64,000 nucleotides of DNA from Streptomyces davaonensis JCM 4913 (GTDB lineage Bacteria; Actinomycetota; Actinomycetes; Streptomycetales; Streptomycetaceae), in contig NC_020504.1 of NCBI RefSeq assembly GCF_000349325.1, forward strand, positions 8,102,326 to 8,166,325. Direction: 5' to 3'. Positions 51,860 to 61,571 of this stretch are shown here, in pieces (the first letter of the stretch is position 1; every line of letters begins with the position of its first letter). The position numbers were made by a program, and so were the translations under genes. The notes under the pieces are model-generated. The model saw nothing but the letters and a program-made list of their open reading frames with translations, ran no database searches and was not told the origin of the DNA.

Positions 51860-54322
51860 ATGACCGACACTGTTTCCCGGCGGTCCGCCCTGCGACTGAC
51901 CGGCGGCGCCATCGCCGTCGCCGCGGCGGCGACCGGCGGACCGACCTCACCGGCCCGCGCCCAGGGTGCACCTGACCCGAGCGCCGGCCGGCGCGTCGAA
52001 GCTCTCCTCGCCGAACTCACCCTCGACGAGAAGATCTCCCTCCTGCACGGTGCCACCGACCCCGCCCCGCTCGGCCAGGCGGGCCATGTCCCCGGAGTGC
52101 CGCGCCTCGGCATCCCGCCCCTCAGACTGGCCGACGGCCCGGCCGGTGTCCGCGTCACCGCACACGCCACCGCCCTGCCCGCCCCCGTCCTGCTGGCCTC
52201 CGCTTTCGACCCGGAACTGGCCCGCCGCTACGGCCGCGTCATCGGCCACGAGGGCCGCGCCCTCGGCCAGGACGTCCTGCTCTCCCCGATGGTCAACCTC
52301 ATCCGCACCCCCTACGCCGGGCGCAACTTCGAGACCTTCAGCGAGGATCCGCTGCTCGCCGCCGACCTGGTGGCCGCCGAGATCGAGGGCATCCAGGCCG
52401 AGGGCCTGGTCGCCACCGTCAAGCACTATGCCCTCAACAACCAGGAAAAGGACCGCGACACCGTCGATGTGCGCGTCGACGAGCAGACCATGCACGAGGT
52501 CGAGCTGCGCGGCTTCGAGGCCGCCGTAGGCGCCGGGACGGGCGCGGTGATGGGCGCCTACAACAAGGTCAACGGCACCTACGCCTGCGAGAGCAAGACA
52601 CTGCTCACCGACGTCCTGCGCGAACAGTGGGGCTTCGAGGGCCTGGTGATGACCGACTGGTTCGCCGCCCACAGCACCGGGAAGGCCCTCACCGCGGGCC
52701 TGGACCTGGAGATGCCCGACGGCACCCACTTCGGCGCCGCGCTGGGGCGCGCGGTGCGCGACGGCAGCGTGTCCGAGCGGTACGTCGACCGTGCCGTACG
52801 CCGGATCCTCTCCGTGCTGGACCGCTTCGGCCACCTCGACGGCAGCGCGCCGCCACGGCCCGAACGCGACACCCGGGCCGGCGCGGCCGTTGCCCTGGAG
52901 GTCGCCAAGGCGGGCGCCACCCTGCTGCGCAACGAGCGCGCCACCCTGCCCCTGACCCGCGGCTCCATCGCGGTGATCGGCCAGACCGGCGCACTGCCCT
53001 TCGTCAGCGGCGGCGGCAGCGCCCATGTGGTGCCCGACCGGGCCGACAGTCCCCTCGACGCCATCCGGGCCCGCGGCGGCGAAGTGACGTACGCCCTCGG
53101 CGAGGACATCTTCGGCAAGCCCGTCCCCGCCTCGGCGTTCAGCCCCGCCCTCGACAGCGAGGAACTGCGTGTGGCGGCCGGGCGGACCTGGTCCTACGAC
53201 GGCACCCTCACCCTTCCCGAGGACGACGAGTGGACCTTCGTCCTGCACTACTCGGGAGCGCCTACCATCCGCCCCAAGGTGCTCCTCGACGGCGCGGAAC
53301 TCTTCCCGCTGGTGCCGGGCTGGGGCGAGTACTTCATGGGCGGCTACGTCACCACGGCGCCCGACGGGCTCTCCGTGCGCCGCAAGACGCTCCGACTGCC
53401 CAAGGGCGCCCACACCTTGAGGATCACCGCAGCGGGCGGGGACACCGGTCAGGAGTTCCGGCTGCGCCGTATCACCGATGCGACCCGGGCCGAGGATGTC
53501 GCCGAGGCCGTCCGCGCCGCGCGCGCCGCCCGCCAAGTGGTGCTCTTCGCCTACGAGGACGCCACCGAGGGCCAGGACCGCACCACGATCGCCCTGCCCG
53601 GTCGACAGGCCGCGCTGATCGAGGCCGTGACCGCGGTGAACCCGCGCACGACCGTCGTCCTCAACACCTCCTCCGCGACCTCGATGCCCTGGCTGCACCG
53701 CACCGGCGCCGTGCTCCAGATGTACTACCCGGGCCAGGAGGGCGCGGCCGCCACCGCCGCCGTCCTGTTCGGCGACAGCGACCCCGGCGGTCGGCTCACC
53801 CAGACCTTCCCGGTGGACGACGACCACCACCCGGTCGCCGGGGACCCGCGCCGCTACCCCGGAGTGGACGGCACCGAGGTCTACTCGGAGGGCATCCACG
53901 CCGGACACCGTTGGTACGACGCCACGGGCGAGCGTCCGCTGTTCCCCTTCGGGCACGGCCTGTCCTACACCTCTTTCACCTATCAGGAGCTCTCGGCGCA
54001 CTGGCACCGCGGCGGGCTCGAGGTGCGGTTCACGGTCCGCAACACCGGGCGGCGGGCCGGGATCGCGGTGCCGCAGGTGTACGTGGGCCGCTCGCCGGAC
54101 CTGGAACTCGACCAGGCGGTAAGGGTGTTGGGCGGCTACCGACGGCTCGCGCTCGGTGCGGGGGAGCGGCGCAGGGTCACCGTGCGGATCGCCGCGCGGA
54201 CCCTGTCGTCGTGGGACGTGAAACGGCACGGCTGGGTGCTGGGCACCGGACGGCGCACCGTCTGGGTGGGGGCGTCCGCGGGTGATCTGCGGGTGCGGAC
54301 GAGCGTGGAGGTGACGCGATGA
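51860..54322 (+). CDS. Secreted glycoside hydrolase family 3 (beta-glucosidase type)
   Basis: 820 residues from ATG 51860 with GAAGGAG 11 bp upstream. A Tat signal (VSRRSALRLTGGAIAVAAAATGG) ends near ARAQG. GH3 N-terminal domain with RNFETFSEDPLLAADL, KHYALNNQE and nucleophile D266 in LVMTDWFAAHS. A PA14-like insert (about 435-540, RTWSYDGTLTLPEDDEWTF) follows the usual GH3 C-domain start, and a fibronectin-type III-like end (about 710-820) closes it. Probably removes terminal glucose or xylose residues outside the cell. Confidence 0.93.
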   Translation: MTDTVSRRSALRLTGGAIAVAAAATGGPTSPARAQGAPDPSAGRRVEALLAELTLDEKISLLHGATDPAPLGQAGHVPGVPRLGIPPLRLADGPAGVRVTAHATALPAPVLLASAFDPELARRYGRVIGHEGRALGQDVLLSPMVNLIRTPYAGRNFETFSEDPLLAADLVAAEIEGIQAEGLVATVKHYALNNQEKDRDTVDVRVDEQTMHEVELRGFEAAVGAGTGAVMGAYNKVNGTYACESKTLLTDVLREQWGFEGLVMTDWFAAHSTGKALTAGLDLEMPDGTHFGAALGRAVRDGSVSERYVDRAVRRILSVLDRFGHLDGSAPPRPERDTRAGAAVALEVAKAGATLLRNERATLPLTRGSIAVIGQTGALPFVSGGGSAHVVPDRADSPLDAIRARGGEVTYALGEDIFGKPVPASAFSPALDSEELRVAAGRTWSYDGTLTLPEDDEWTFVLHYSGAPTIRPKVLLDGAELFPLVPGWGEYFMGGYVTTAPDGLSVRRKTLRLPKGAHTLRITAAGGDTGQEFRLRRITDATRAEDVAEAVRAARAARQVVLFAYEDATEGQDRTTIALPGRQAALIEAVTAVNPRTTVVLNTSSATSMPWLHRTGAVLQMYYPGQEGAAATAAVLFGDSDPGGRLTQTFPVDDDHHPVAGDPRRYPGVDGTEVYSEGIHAGHRWYDATGERPLFPFGHGLSYTSFTYQELSAHWHRGGLEVRFTVRNTGRRAGIAVPQVYVGRSPDLELDQAVRVLGGYRRLALGAGERRRVTVRIAARTLSSWDVKRHGWVLGTGRRTVWVGASAGDLRVRTSVEVTR

Positions 54323-55869
54323 TACCGCGGGTCGTGACAGCCCTGGTGGCCCTGGCCGCCGCACTGACAGTCCCGGTTCCGGCGCAGGCTTCGTCGGCTC
54401 CGGTGGTCCGCACCGAGGCGGGCCTGGTGCGCGGCGAAGTCACCGCGCAGGGACGGCAGTTCCTCGGCGTCCCGTACGCCGAACCGCCCGTCGGCGGGCT
54501 CCGCTGGAGGGAGCCGCGGCCGGTCCGGGCCTGGCAAGGGGTGCGTGACGCGGGGGACTTCGGCAACAAGTGCGTGCAAGGCGCGAGTTGGGACCCCGGA
54601 TACGAGCGGCCCAGCCACACCGAGGACTGCCTCGACCTCAACGTGTACGTGCCTCATGGCTCCGCCCGGCGCGCGGTCCTCGTCTGGTTCCACGGCGGCG
54701 GCCTCACCGCGGGCGCCGGGCAGGACGTCGTCCCCGACGCCTTCGCCCGGCGGACCGGCACGGTCGTCGTCACCGTCAACTACCGCCTCGGCGCGATGGG
54801 CTTCCTTGCCACCGCCGGACTCGACGACGAGGCAGCGGACGGCGTCTCCGGCAACTTCGGCCTCCTCGACCAGCAGGCCGCGCTGCGCTGGGTGCGCGCC
54901 AACATCGGCCGCTTCGGCGGCGACCCGGGCCGCGTCACCATTGCGGGCGAGTCCGCGGGCGGTCGCTCGGTCTGCACCCAGCTCGCCTCACCCACCGCCG
55001 AGGGCCTCTTCCGCGCGGGCATCATCCAGAGCGGCGCCTACGACGACTGCGCCGCCCGGCCCCACGGCACGGCGGTCGCGCAGGGCGCCGCCTTCGCCGA
55101 GCGGCTCGGCTGTACGACCGTGGCGTGTCTGCGCGGCAAGACCTCCGCCGAGATCCTGGCCGCCCAGGGCGGCTTCGACTGGGCGCCGGTGACCGGCGGC
55201 GCCTTCCTGCCCGAGCAGCCCACCGCCGCCTTCGACTCCGGCGCCGCGGCCGGGGTGCCGGTGCTGAACGGCGCCAACCTGGACGAGGGGCGGCTGTTCG
55301 CCTTCGGGCAGTTCGACGGGGCCGGCGGCCCGCTCACGGCCGAGCGGTACCCGGAGGTCATGCGGGCGTCCTTCGGCGACGCGGCCCTCGCCCGCTACCC
55401 CCTCGCCGCCCACCCCACCCCGACGATCGCCTTCGGCACCGCCCTCGGCGACCTGCTGTTCGCCTGCCCCGCGCTCCGGCTGGACGGCACGCTCGCCGGA
55501 CGCGGACCGGTGTACACGTACGAGTTCGCCGACCGCACCTCCCCGCCCTTCGCCTCACTGCGCGACCTCGGCACCGACTTCGACTTCGGGGCGACCCATG
55601 TGAACGAGGTGCAGTACCTGTTCAAGCACTTCGGCCTGGAATCCCCGCTGAACGCCGAGCAGCAGGCGCTGTCGCGGCAGACGGTCCAGTACTGGGGCTC
55701 CTTCGTGCGCACCGGAGTGCCGCGCGCCGACGGACAGCCCGGTATGCCGGGCGGCGGCCCTGAGCGGGTGCTCTCGCTGCGGACCGCGTCCGCGGGCGGC
55801 AACGCGGTGAGCACGACCGTGCACCGGGACCACCAGTGCGACCTCTGGGACGCGGGCGCGTCACAGTGA
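54319..55869 (+). CDS. Secreted type B carboxylesterase/lipase
   Basis: 516 residues from ATG 54319, overlapping the GH3 TGA by 4 bp (ATGA). Sec signal peptide MIPRVVTALVALAAALTVP with cleavage near AQA. Carboxylesterase motifs: EDCLDLNVYVP, the oxyanion HGGG in VWFHGGGLTAG, S212 in GESAGG, and His in GATHVNEVQYLF. Co-translated with the GH3 enzyme, so perhaps it de-esterifies the same plant polymer (acetyl or feruloyl groups); that is inference. Confidence 0.9.
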   Translation: MIPRVVTALVALAAALTVPVPAQASSAPVVRTEAGLVRGEVTAQGRQFLGVPYAEPPVGGLRWREPRPVRAWQGVRDAGDFGNKCVQGASWDPGYERPSHTEDCLDLNVYVPHGSARRAVLVWFHGGGLTAGAGQDVVPDAFARRTGTVVVTVNYRLGAMGFLATAGLDDEAADGVSGNFGLLDQQAALRWVRANIGRFGGDPGRVTIAGESAGGRSVCTQLASPTAEGLFRAGIIQSGAYDDCAARPHGTAVAQGAAFAERLGCTTVACLRGKTSAEILAAQGGFDWAPVTGGAFLPEQPTAAFDSGAAAGVPVLNGANLDEGRLFAFGQFDGAGGPLTAERYPEVMRASFGDAALARYPLAAHPTPTIAFGTALGDLLFACPALRLDGTLAGRGPVYTYEFADRTSPPFASLRDLGTDFDFGATHVNEVQYLFKHFGLESPLNAEQQALSRQTVQYWGSFVRTGVPRADGQPGMPGGGPERVLSLRTASAGGNAVSTTVHRDHQCDLWDAGASQ

Positions 55870-55944
55870 GCAGGTAGGCTGCCCCGGCGCGCGCTCACGG
55901 GTGAGCGCGCGCCGGGAACAGGCCGCACAGGGAGAGGAACGGCG

Positions 55945-56595
55945 TTGCACGTCCAGGAATGGCTCGAAACGGTGCCCCCGCTCGCCATCTATCTGCTGGT
56001 GGGCCTCGTCATCGGCCTGGAGAGCCTGGGCATCCCGCTGCCCGGCGAGATCATCCTGGTCTCCTCGGCGCTGCTCGCCTCGCAGCACGGTGACATCAAC
56101 CCCGTGATCCTCGGCGCCTGCGCCACCGCGGGCGCCATCATCGGCGACTCGATCGGCTACGCCATCGGCCGCAAGGGGGGCCGCCCCCTGCTCGCCTGGC
56201 TCGGCGGCAAGTTCCCCAAGCACTTCAGCGAGGCGCACATCGCGACCGCCGAGCGCTCCTTCCAGAAGTGGGGCATGTGGGCGGTCTTCTTCGGCCGCTT
56301 CGTCGCCCTCCTCCGCATCTTCGCCGGCCCCCTCGCGGGCGTCCTGCGCATGCCGTACTGGAAGTTCCTCACCGCCAACGTCCTCGGCGGCATCCTGTGG
56401 GCGGGCGGTACGACGGCGGTCATCTACTACGTCGGTGTCGTCGCCGAGTCCTGGCTGAAGCGCTTCTCGTGGCTGGGCCTGGTCGCGGCGGTGCTGATCG
56501 GCCTGACGTCGTTCCTGATCGTCAAGCGCAAGGCGAGCAAGGCGGCGGGGGAGAAGTCCGCGGCCGAGCCGGAGGCCGTCCCGGTCGCGGACTGA
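55945..56595 (+). CDS. DedA-family membrane protein
   Basis: 216 residues from TTG 55945 with GGAGAGG 8 bp upstream. The VTT/DedA core: LESLGIPLPGEIILVSSALLAS, GDSIGYAIGRKGGRPLL, FGRFVALLRIFAGPLAGVLRMPYWKF (F/xRxxPxxRxxxxxxAG-like) and a C-terminal helix. Members act in membrane lipid and polyprenyl-phosphate transport and proton homeostasis. Confidence 0.92.
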   Translation: MHVQEWLETVPPLAIYLLVGLVIGLESLGIPLPGEIILVSSALLASQHGDINPVILGACATAGAIIGDSIGYAIGRKGGRPLLAWLGGKFPKHFSEAHIATAERSFQKWGMWAVFFGRFVALLRIFAGPLAGVLRMPYWKFLTANVLGGILWAGGTTAVIYYVGVVAESWLKRFSWLGLVAAVLIGLTSFLIVKRKASKAAGEKSAAEPEAVPVAD

Positions 56596-56598
56596 GCG

Positions 56599-57132
56599 TC
56601 ACGGCGTCTCGTACAGTCCGCCGTGCGCCTTCGCGAGGTCGGCGTACAGCGTTCCGTTGAGGGTGACGCCTTGGCGCTCCTCCTCCGACAGTTCCCGTCG
56701 GATCTTCGCCGGGACGCCCGCCACCAGTGATCCCGGCGGCACCTGCATCCCCTGCGGCACGAGCGCCTGCGCGGCCACGAGGGAGCCCGCCCCGATCACC
56801 GCGCCGTTGAGGACGGTCGCTCCCATGCCGATCAGGCAGTCGTCCTCGACGGTCGCCCCGTGCACCACCGCGTTGTGGCCGACCGACACCCGCTCGCCGA
56901 TCGTCACGGGAAAGCCCGGGTCGGCGTGGAGCGTGCAGTTGTCCTGGATGTTGCTCCGGGCGCCGACGGAGATCCGCTCGACATCGCCGCGGACCACCGC
57001 GCCGTACCAGACGCTCGCGCCCGCCTGAAGCGTCACGTCCCCGATCACCGACGCGGTGGGCGCCACGAAGGCCTCCCCGTCGATCTGCGGCTCCCTGCCG
57101 CCGATGCCCGTGATCAACGCCTTGTGCGCCAT
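56599..57132 (-). CDS. Gamma-carbonic-anhydrase-like hexapeptide protein
   Basis: 177 residues of left-handed beta-helix hexapeptide repeats (GDVTLQAGASVWYGAVVRGD, IGERVSVGHNAVVHGATVEDDCLIGMGA). His residues at TLHAD, VGHN and VVHG match the zinc-site pattern of gamma-class carbonic anhydrase/PaaY/CaiE relatives. Catalysis is uncertain: some members have no detectable carbonic anhydrase activity. Confidence 0.9.
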   Translation of the reverse strand: MAHKALITGIGGREPQIDGEAFVAPTASVIGDVTLQAGASVWYGAVVRGDVERISVGARSNIQDNCTLHADPGFPVTIGERVSVGHNAVVHGATVEDDCLIGMGATVLNGAVIGAGSLVAAQALVPQGMQVPPGSLVAGVPAKIRRELSEEERQGVTLNGTLYADLAKAHGGLYETP

Positions 57133-57272
57133 TGCCGTCCCACCGTCTCTTCCGCCGTCGGTACACCGGCACCGTAGGCGATGTGCGCCGGACGGAGGTT
57201 GTCGGGGCCTTTCCGCGCGGGTCGCCTGTGGCGGGTGAGGCGGTACGGCCGGTCAGGCGGGAGGGTGCCTAC

Positions 57273-58568
57273 ATGGCATCCACGACGAGGCAGCGGCACT
57301 GGCTGGCCCGGGTGTCGCTGGCGGCTGCGGTGGCGTCGGTGCTCGTCCTGGCCGTGTTCGCCGGGCTGCGGACCCTCGCCCTGCTGGGCGTCGGACTCGC
57401 CGGAACGGCGCTCACCGTCGCGGCCGTGTGGTGGGCGCTGACCCGGCGGCGCCTGTCGCGTGCGCTCGCCGTCCTGCTGGCCGTCGCCGCGCCGGTGTGG
57501 GTGGTGGTGGCGTACACCAGCGCCGGTCTCGCCTGGGTCGTGGCTCTGTCCGGGGCGCTGTGGGCGCTCGCGGTGGGCACCGGGCGCAGCGCCCTCGCCG
57601 CTGCCGATGTGCCGGTCGGTATGGCGGAGCGGCCCGCGCCAAAGGCCCGCCGCCCCGTCCTGATCATGAACCCGCGCTCGGGCGGCGGAAAGGTGGACCG
57701 GTTCGGGCTGCGGGAGAAGGCCGAGGCGCTGGGGGCCGAGGTGGTTCTGTTGGAGGGCCCGGGCCGGGCCGATGTGGCCGAGCTGGCCCGGGCGGCCGCT
57801 GCGGACGGCGCCGATCTGCTCGGCGTCGCGGGCGGCGACGGCACCCAGGCACTGGTCGCCGAGGTCGCCGCCGCGCTCGACCTGCCGTTCCTGGTCATCC
57901 CGGCCGGGACCCGCAACCACTTCGCCCTCGACCTGGGCCTCGACCGGGACGATCCGTCGCGGGCGCTGGACGCGTTGCGGGACGGGGTGGAACTGAGCGT
58001 CGACCTGGGCCGGGCCGGCGGGCGCACCTTCGTCAACAACGTGTCGTTCGGCGCGTACGCCGAGGTGGTGCAGAGCCCCGCCTACCGGGACGGCAAGACC
58101 CGCACCACCCTGGATCTGCTGCCGGACCTGCTGATGCAGCACGGGGGCGCCCGGCTGACCGCCCGCGCCGGGGACACGGTCCTCACCGCGCCGCAGGCCC
58201 TGCTGATCAGCAACAACCCCTACGGGACCGGCGACATCGCGGGACTGGGGCGGCGGGCACGCCTGGACGGCGGGGAGCTGGGTGCCGTGGGCGTGACGGT
58301 GGCCAATGCGGCGCAGGCCGCCGGTCTGCTGCGGGGCGACCGGGCCGCGGGGCTGACCAGGGTGACGGCGACGGAGGTGGTCGTCGATGCCGACCGGCCC
58401 ACGATCCCGGCCGGAGTCGACGGGGAGGCGCTGACCCTGAGCGTGCCCGTCCGGTGTGTGGTGCAGCCGGGGGCGCTGCGTGTGCTGGTGCCGCGCCTGC
58501 GCCCGGGGACACGTCCGGCGCGGGCCGCGCTCGACTGGCGCGGGCTCGCCCGGCTGGCCCTGCACTGA
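57273..58568 (+). CDS. Diacylglycerol/lipid kinase-family protein
   Basis: 431 residues from ATG 57273 with GGGAGGGTG. Four hydrophobic segments (1-105), then a DAGK catalytic domain: LIMNPRSGGGKVDR, LLGVAGGDGTQALVAEVAAAL (GGDGT) and IPAGTRNHFALDLGLD. The C-terminal domain has NNPYGTGDIAGLGRR. It may phosphorylate a lipid or glycerolipid; the fused membrane region is seen in other actinobacterial copies. Confidence 0.9.
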   Translation: MASTTRQRHWLARVSLAAAVASVLVLAVFAGLRTLALLGVGLAGTALTVAAVWWALTRRRLSRALAVLLAVAAPVWVVVAYTSAGLAWVVALSGALWALAVGTGRSALAAADVPVGMAERPAPKARRPVLIMNPRSGGGKVDRFGLREKAEALGAEVVLLEGPGRADVAELARAAAADGADLLGVAGGDGTQALVAEVAAALDLPFLVIPAGTRNHFALDLGLDRDDPSRALDALRDGVELSVDLGRAGGRTFVNNVSFGAYAEVVQSPAYRDGKTRTTLDLLPDLLMQHGGARLTARAGDTVLTAPQALLISNNPYGTGDIAGLGRRARLDGGELGAVGVTVANAAQAAGLLRGDRAAGLTRVTATEVVVDADRPTIPAGVDGEALTLSVPVRCVVQPGALRVLVPRLRPGTRPARAALDWRGLARLALH

Positions 58569-58577
58569 CGGGCGGGC

Positions 58578-60311
58578 CTACTGGTCCTGCTCGGTGACCC
58601 GCGTCCACTGGGCGCCGGTCTCCGCGCGGTACGCGGCGACCGCGGCCTCCAGCGTCGGGAAGAAGTGGGCCGGGTCGATGGTGCGGGTAAGCCCGTACCG
58701 CTCGATCTTGCGCCGCACCGGGTCCTTGAGCTCGGCGAAGACAAGGCTGATGCCGTGCGCGTTGAGGACCTCGTCCAGTTCCTCCAGCTCGTCCGAAGCC
58801 GTGGTGTCCACGTCGGTGATGGGCTCGGCGGCGATCAGCACCCAGCGGGGCCGCGGCTCGGCACGGCTCAGCCGCATGATCTCGTTGCGGAACGACTTGG
58901 CGTTGGCGAAGAACAGCGGCCCGTCGAACCGGTGGATCACCAGGCCGGGCAGCCGCTCGGCCTGCGGGTAGGACCGCACGTCATGGAATCCGGGCAGGTC
59001 CGGCACCCGGCCCAGCACCGTGTTGTACGGCCACCACGCCCGGCGGAAGACGTTGAGGATCGACAGTCCGACGGCGACCGCGATCCCCGGCAGCACCCCG
59101 AGCAGCGCCACGCCGAGGAACGCCGCGATCGACAGCAGGAACTCCGCCCGGCGCTGCTTCCACAGCCGGACCGTCCCGCTGAGGTCGGCCAGGGACAGCG
59201 AGGCCGTGATGACCACCGCGGCCAGTGCGGGCTGCGGCAGATTGCGGAACAGGCCCGGCAACAGGACCAGCATCAGGATGATCAGGCCCGCGCCGATCAC
59301 CCCGGTGAGCTGGCTCCTGGCGCCCGCGCGCTCGGCCACCGCGGTCCGCGATCCGCTGGTGCTGACCGGGAACCCCTGGAACAGGCCCGCTGCCACGTTG
59401 GCCGCCCCGATCGCCGTCATCTCCTCGTTGCCGCGCACCTCCTGGCCGGTGCGGGAGGCGAACGCGGTCGCGTTGGAGATGGTGTCGGCGAGGGACACCA
59501 GGGCGATGCCCAGCGCCCCCGCCAGCAGCGGAGCGATGTCGTCCACCCGGATCTCCGGGAAGGTCAGCGGCGGGAACCCGCGGGGGAGTTCACCGACCAG
59601 GTTCACCCCGTGCCCGCCGAGATCGAAGACCGACGTCGCGGCGATCGCCAGGACCACCATCACCAGCACCGCCGGCACCTTGGGCAGCCAGCGCTGGAGC
59701 ACCAGGATCAGCACGATCCCGGCGCCCCCGACCGCCACCGCGGCCGGCACCGTGTCGCCGTCGGCCAGACCCCGTACGAAGGCGGCCGCCTCGTCGATGA
59801 GCCCGTCCGCGTCCGTGCTGAAGCCGAACAGCTTGGGCAACTGGCCGATCAGGATGGTCAGCGCCAGGCCGTTCATGTAGCCGATCATGGTGGGCTTGGA
59901 GATGAGGTCGGCGATGAAACCCAGTCGGCACACCCCGGCCAGGATCGTGATGACGCCGACCATCAGCGCGAGCATCGAGGCGAGCGCCACCGCCCGCCCG
60001 CTGTCCCCTCCGGACGCCATCAGCGGCACCAGGGTCGCCGCGATCATCGGGCCGAGCGAGGAGTCCGGGCCGAGGACCAGGATTCGCGACGGTCCGAAGA
60101 CGGCGTAGGCCAGCAGACACAGCACGGACGTGTACAGGCCGGTGATCGCGGGCAGTCCCGCCAGCTCCGCGTAGGCCATGCCCTGCGGGACCAGCAGCAT
60201 GGTGAGGACCACGCCGGCGACGACATCCTTGACGAGCCAGGCGCGCTGGTAGGCCAGGAGTGTGCGCACGCCGGGCGGGAGGTAGCGGCCCTTCGGGGCG
60301 TCACCTGGCAT
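58578..60311 (-). CDS. SulP-family anion transporter with STAS domain
   Basis: 577 residues from ATG 60311. About 10-12 helices beginning DVVAGVVLTMLLVPQGMAYAELAGLPAITGLYTSV, the SulP signature, then QVRG-like EEMTAIGAANVAAGLFQGFPVSTSGSRTAV. STAS domain near 450-560 with VLIAAEPITDVDTTASDELEEL. Imports sulfate or bicarbonate/other anions. 9 bp from the DAG-kinase gene end. Confidence 0.93.
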   Translation of the reverse strand: MPGDAPKGRYLPPGVRTLLAYQRAWLVKDVVAGVVLTMLLVPQGMAYAELAGLPAITGLYTSVLCLLAYAVFGPSRILVLGPDSSLGPMIAATLVPLMASGGDSGRAVALASMLALMVGVITILAGVCRLGFIADLISKPTMIGYMNGLALTILIGQLPKLFGFSTDADGLIDEAAAFVRGLADGDTVPAAVAVGGAGIVLILVLQRWLPKVPAVLVMVVLAIAATSVFDLGGHGVNLVGELPRGFPPLTFPEIRVDDIAPLLAGALGIALVSLADTISNATAFASRTGQEVRGNEEMTAIGAANVAAGLFQGFPVSTSGSRTAVAERAGARSQLTGVIGAGLIILMLVLLPGLFRNLPQPALAAVVITASLSLADLSGTVRLWKQRRAEFLLSIAAFLGVALLGVLPGIAVAVGLSILNVFRRAWWPYNTVLGRVPDLPGFHDVRSYPQAERLPGLVIHRFDGPLFFANAKSFRNEIMRLSRAEPRPRWVLIAAEPITDVDTTASDELEELDEVLNAHGISLVFAELKDPVRRKIERYGLTRTIDPAHFFPTLEAAVAAYRAETGAQWTRVTEQDQ

Positions 60312-60453
60312 AGCGGTCCTCCGCGGGGGTACGGCGTCCGCGGGCCGCAGCCCTTGTCGGCCCTTCGTCTCCCAGTCCTACCCCGCACAAGGTGCCCCGG
60401 CGTCACCTGGTGCGGGTGATGCCCGGGAGGGGGCGGCCGCCGGTGATCGTACG

Positions 60454-60903
60454 TCAGAACCGGTGGTAGCGGACCGAACTGGCGACGACGAGGTCCTGGA
60501 GCGAGGCACGGCGCCGGCTGAAAGGGATCCAGAACAGGCCCACGGGCAGAGCCAGGCAGACCACGGCCCGCAGGAGGGCGCGCGGAATGCCGAGCAGGTG
60601 CCCCGCGCGTCCGGTGACCCGCAGTCCCAGCAGACGGCCACCGAGGGTGGCACCGGTCCAGATCCAGCTCACGACGAGATAGAGCACGGCCAGGAGCCAG
60701 CCCAGGGCCCCGGTCGTCCAGAGGGAGAGATCGGGCATCCGCAGCGGCGGACCGGACACCAGAAGGCGCAGACCGGCGAAGACGAGCTGAACGGCGAGGC
60801 CGATGCCCGCCACCACCAACGCGTCGATCAGCGCCGCGAGACACCGCGACACCAGACCGGCCGCCTCACCCTCCCGGGCCCGCTCCCGGACCTCCTGCGT
60901 CAT
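60454..60903 (-). CDS. RDD-family membrane protein
   Basis: 149 residues from ATG 60903. Three predicted helices. The RDD pattern is RCLAALIDALVVAGIGLAVQL (Arg-Asp pair), GATLGGRLLGLRVT and RALLRAVVCLALPVGLFWIPF, ending with SLQDLVVASSV. Its ATG overlaps the TGA of the nonapeptide-repeat gene (ATGA), so the two are translationally coupled. RDD proteins are of unknown function in most cases; some act as ion exchangers. Confidence 0.9.
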   Translation of the reverse strand: MTQEVRERAREGEAAGLVSRCLAALIDALVVAGIGLAVQLVFAGLRLLVSGPPLRMPDLSLWTTGALGWLLAVLYLVVSWIWTGATLGGRLLGLRVTGRAGHLLGIPRALLRAVVCLALPVGLFWIPFSRRRASLQDLVVASSVRYHRF

Positions 60904-61538
60904 GGCGCCGGCCCGTGCCCGGCGGCCCGCTCCGGTGCCGCGCCGGGGCGGTGCAGCAGCCGGTCGGCCACCCGGTTCACCATCCGGTCGGCCCGGACAC
61001 TCTGGAGCCGGAGCGCGTCGACCGTCTCCTCGGCAAGACCGCCGCTCGTCTCCTTCACGATCCGGCCGACATCGATCTCCTCCAGCACGGCCCGCGCGAG
61101 CGCGACCAGGTCGACGCGGTCGATCACGGCGTCGAGGTCGAGGCGGGCGGCGATCCGGTCGACGTCGACGCGGGCCACTATCCCGTCGATGTCCACGCGC
61201 GCCACGATCTGTTCGGCGTCCACCCGCTCGGCCAGCCGGTTCACATCGACCCGGTCCGTCACCCGGCCCACGTCCACCCTCGCCGCCACCCGGTCCACGT
61301 CCAGCCGGTCGGCGATCAGATCGACGTCGACACGATCGACGACGCGCATCACGTCGATGCGGTCGGCGACCCGGTTCACATCGATGCGTTCGGCGACGTC
61401 GTCCAGGTCGAGGCGGTCGAGCACGGCGGCCGTCACCGCGCGGATCACCCGGTCGGTGACGAACTCGGCGGTGCCCAGCGTGAGGCCCACCACGCGTCCG
61501 GCGACGTGGAACGGGTTCACGATGCCGTGCCAGCTCAT
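60900..61538 (-). CDS. Nonapeptide-repeat protein (12 units), coupled to RDD gene
   Basis: 212 residues. Residues about 43-150 consist of 12 tandem 9-residue units with the pattern [LIV]-D-[VLIA]-x-x-[VIL]-[AVI]-x-R, for example IDVNRVADR, VDVDRIAAR, LDLDAVIDR. The DNA shows matching 27-bp periodicity on the minus strand. The N-terminal part (NPFHVAGRVVGLTLGTAEFVTD) is amphipathic/hydrophobic; the C-terminus is disordered (AAPERAAGHGPAP). I cannot name the fold: the Leu-Asp-Val and Arg spacing suggests a regular solenoid or amphipathic surface. It is coupled to an RDD membrane gene, so a membrane-associated scaffold is plausible. Confidence 0.85.
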   Translation of the reverse strand: MSWHGIVNPFHVAGRVVGLTLGTAEFVTDRVIRAVTAAVLDRLDLDDVAERIDVNRVADRIDVMRVVDRVDVDLIADRLDVDRVAARVDVGRVTDRVDVNRLAERVDAEQIVARVDIDGIVARVDVDRIAARLDLDAVIDRVDLVALARAVLEEIDVGRIVKETSGGLAEETVDALRLQSVRADRMVNRVADRLLHRPGAAPERAAGHGPAP

Positions 61539-61571
61539 CCCACCACCGCATCATGGCCCCGGCGCCGTTTC

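Noticed and set aside
57114..58565. Minus-strand 483-codon open frame opposite the lipid-kinase gene
   Set aside because: The plus strand carries the GGDGT kinase motif and hydrophobic helices, the minus frame only low-complexity sequence.
60900..61538. CRISPR-like 27-bp periodicity
   Set aside because: The repeats are in frame within a protein-coding gene and vary in sequence; there are no spacers of fixed length and no cas genes.
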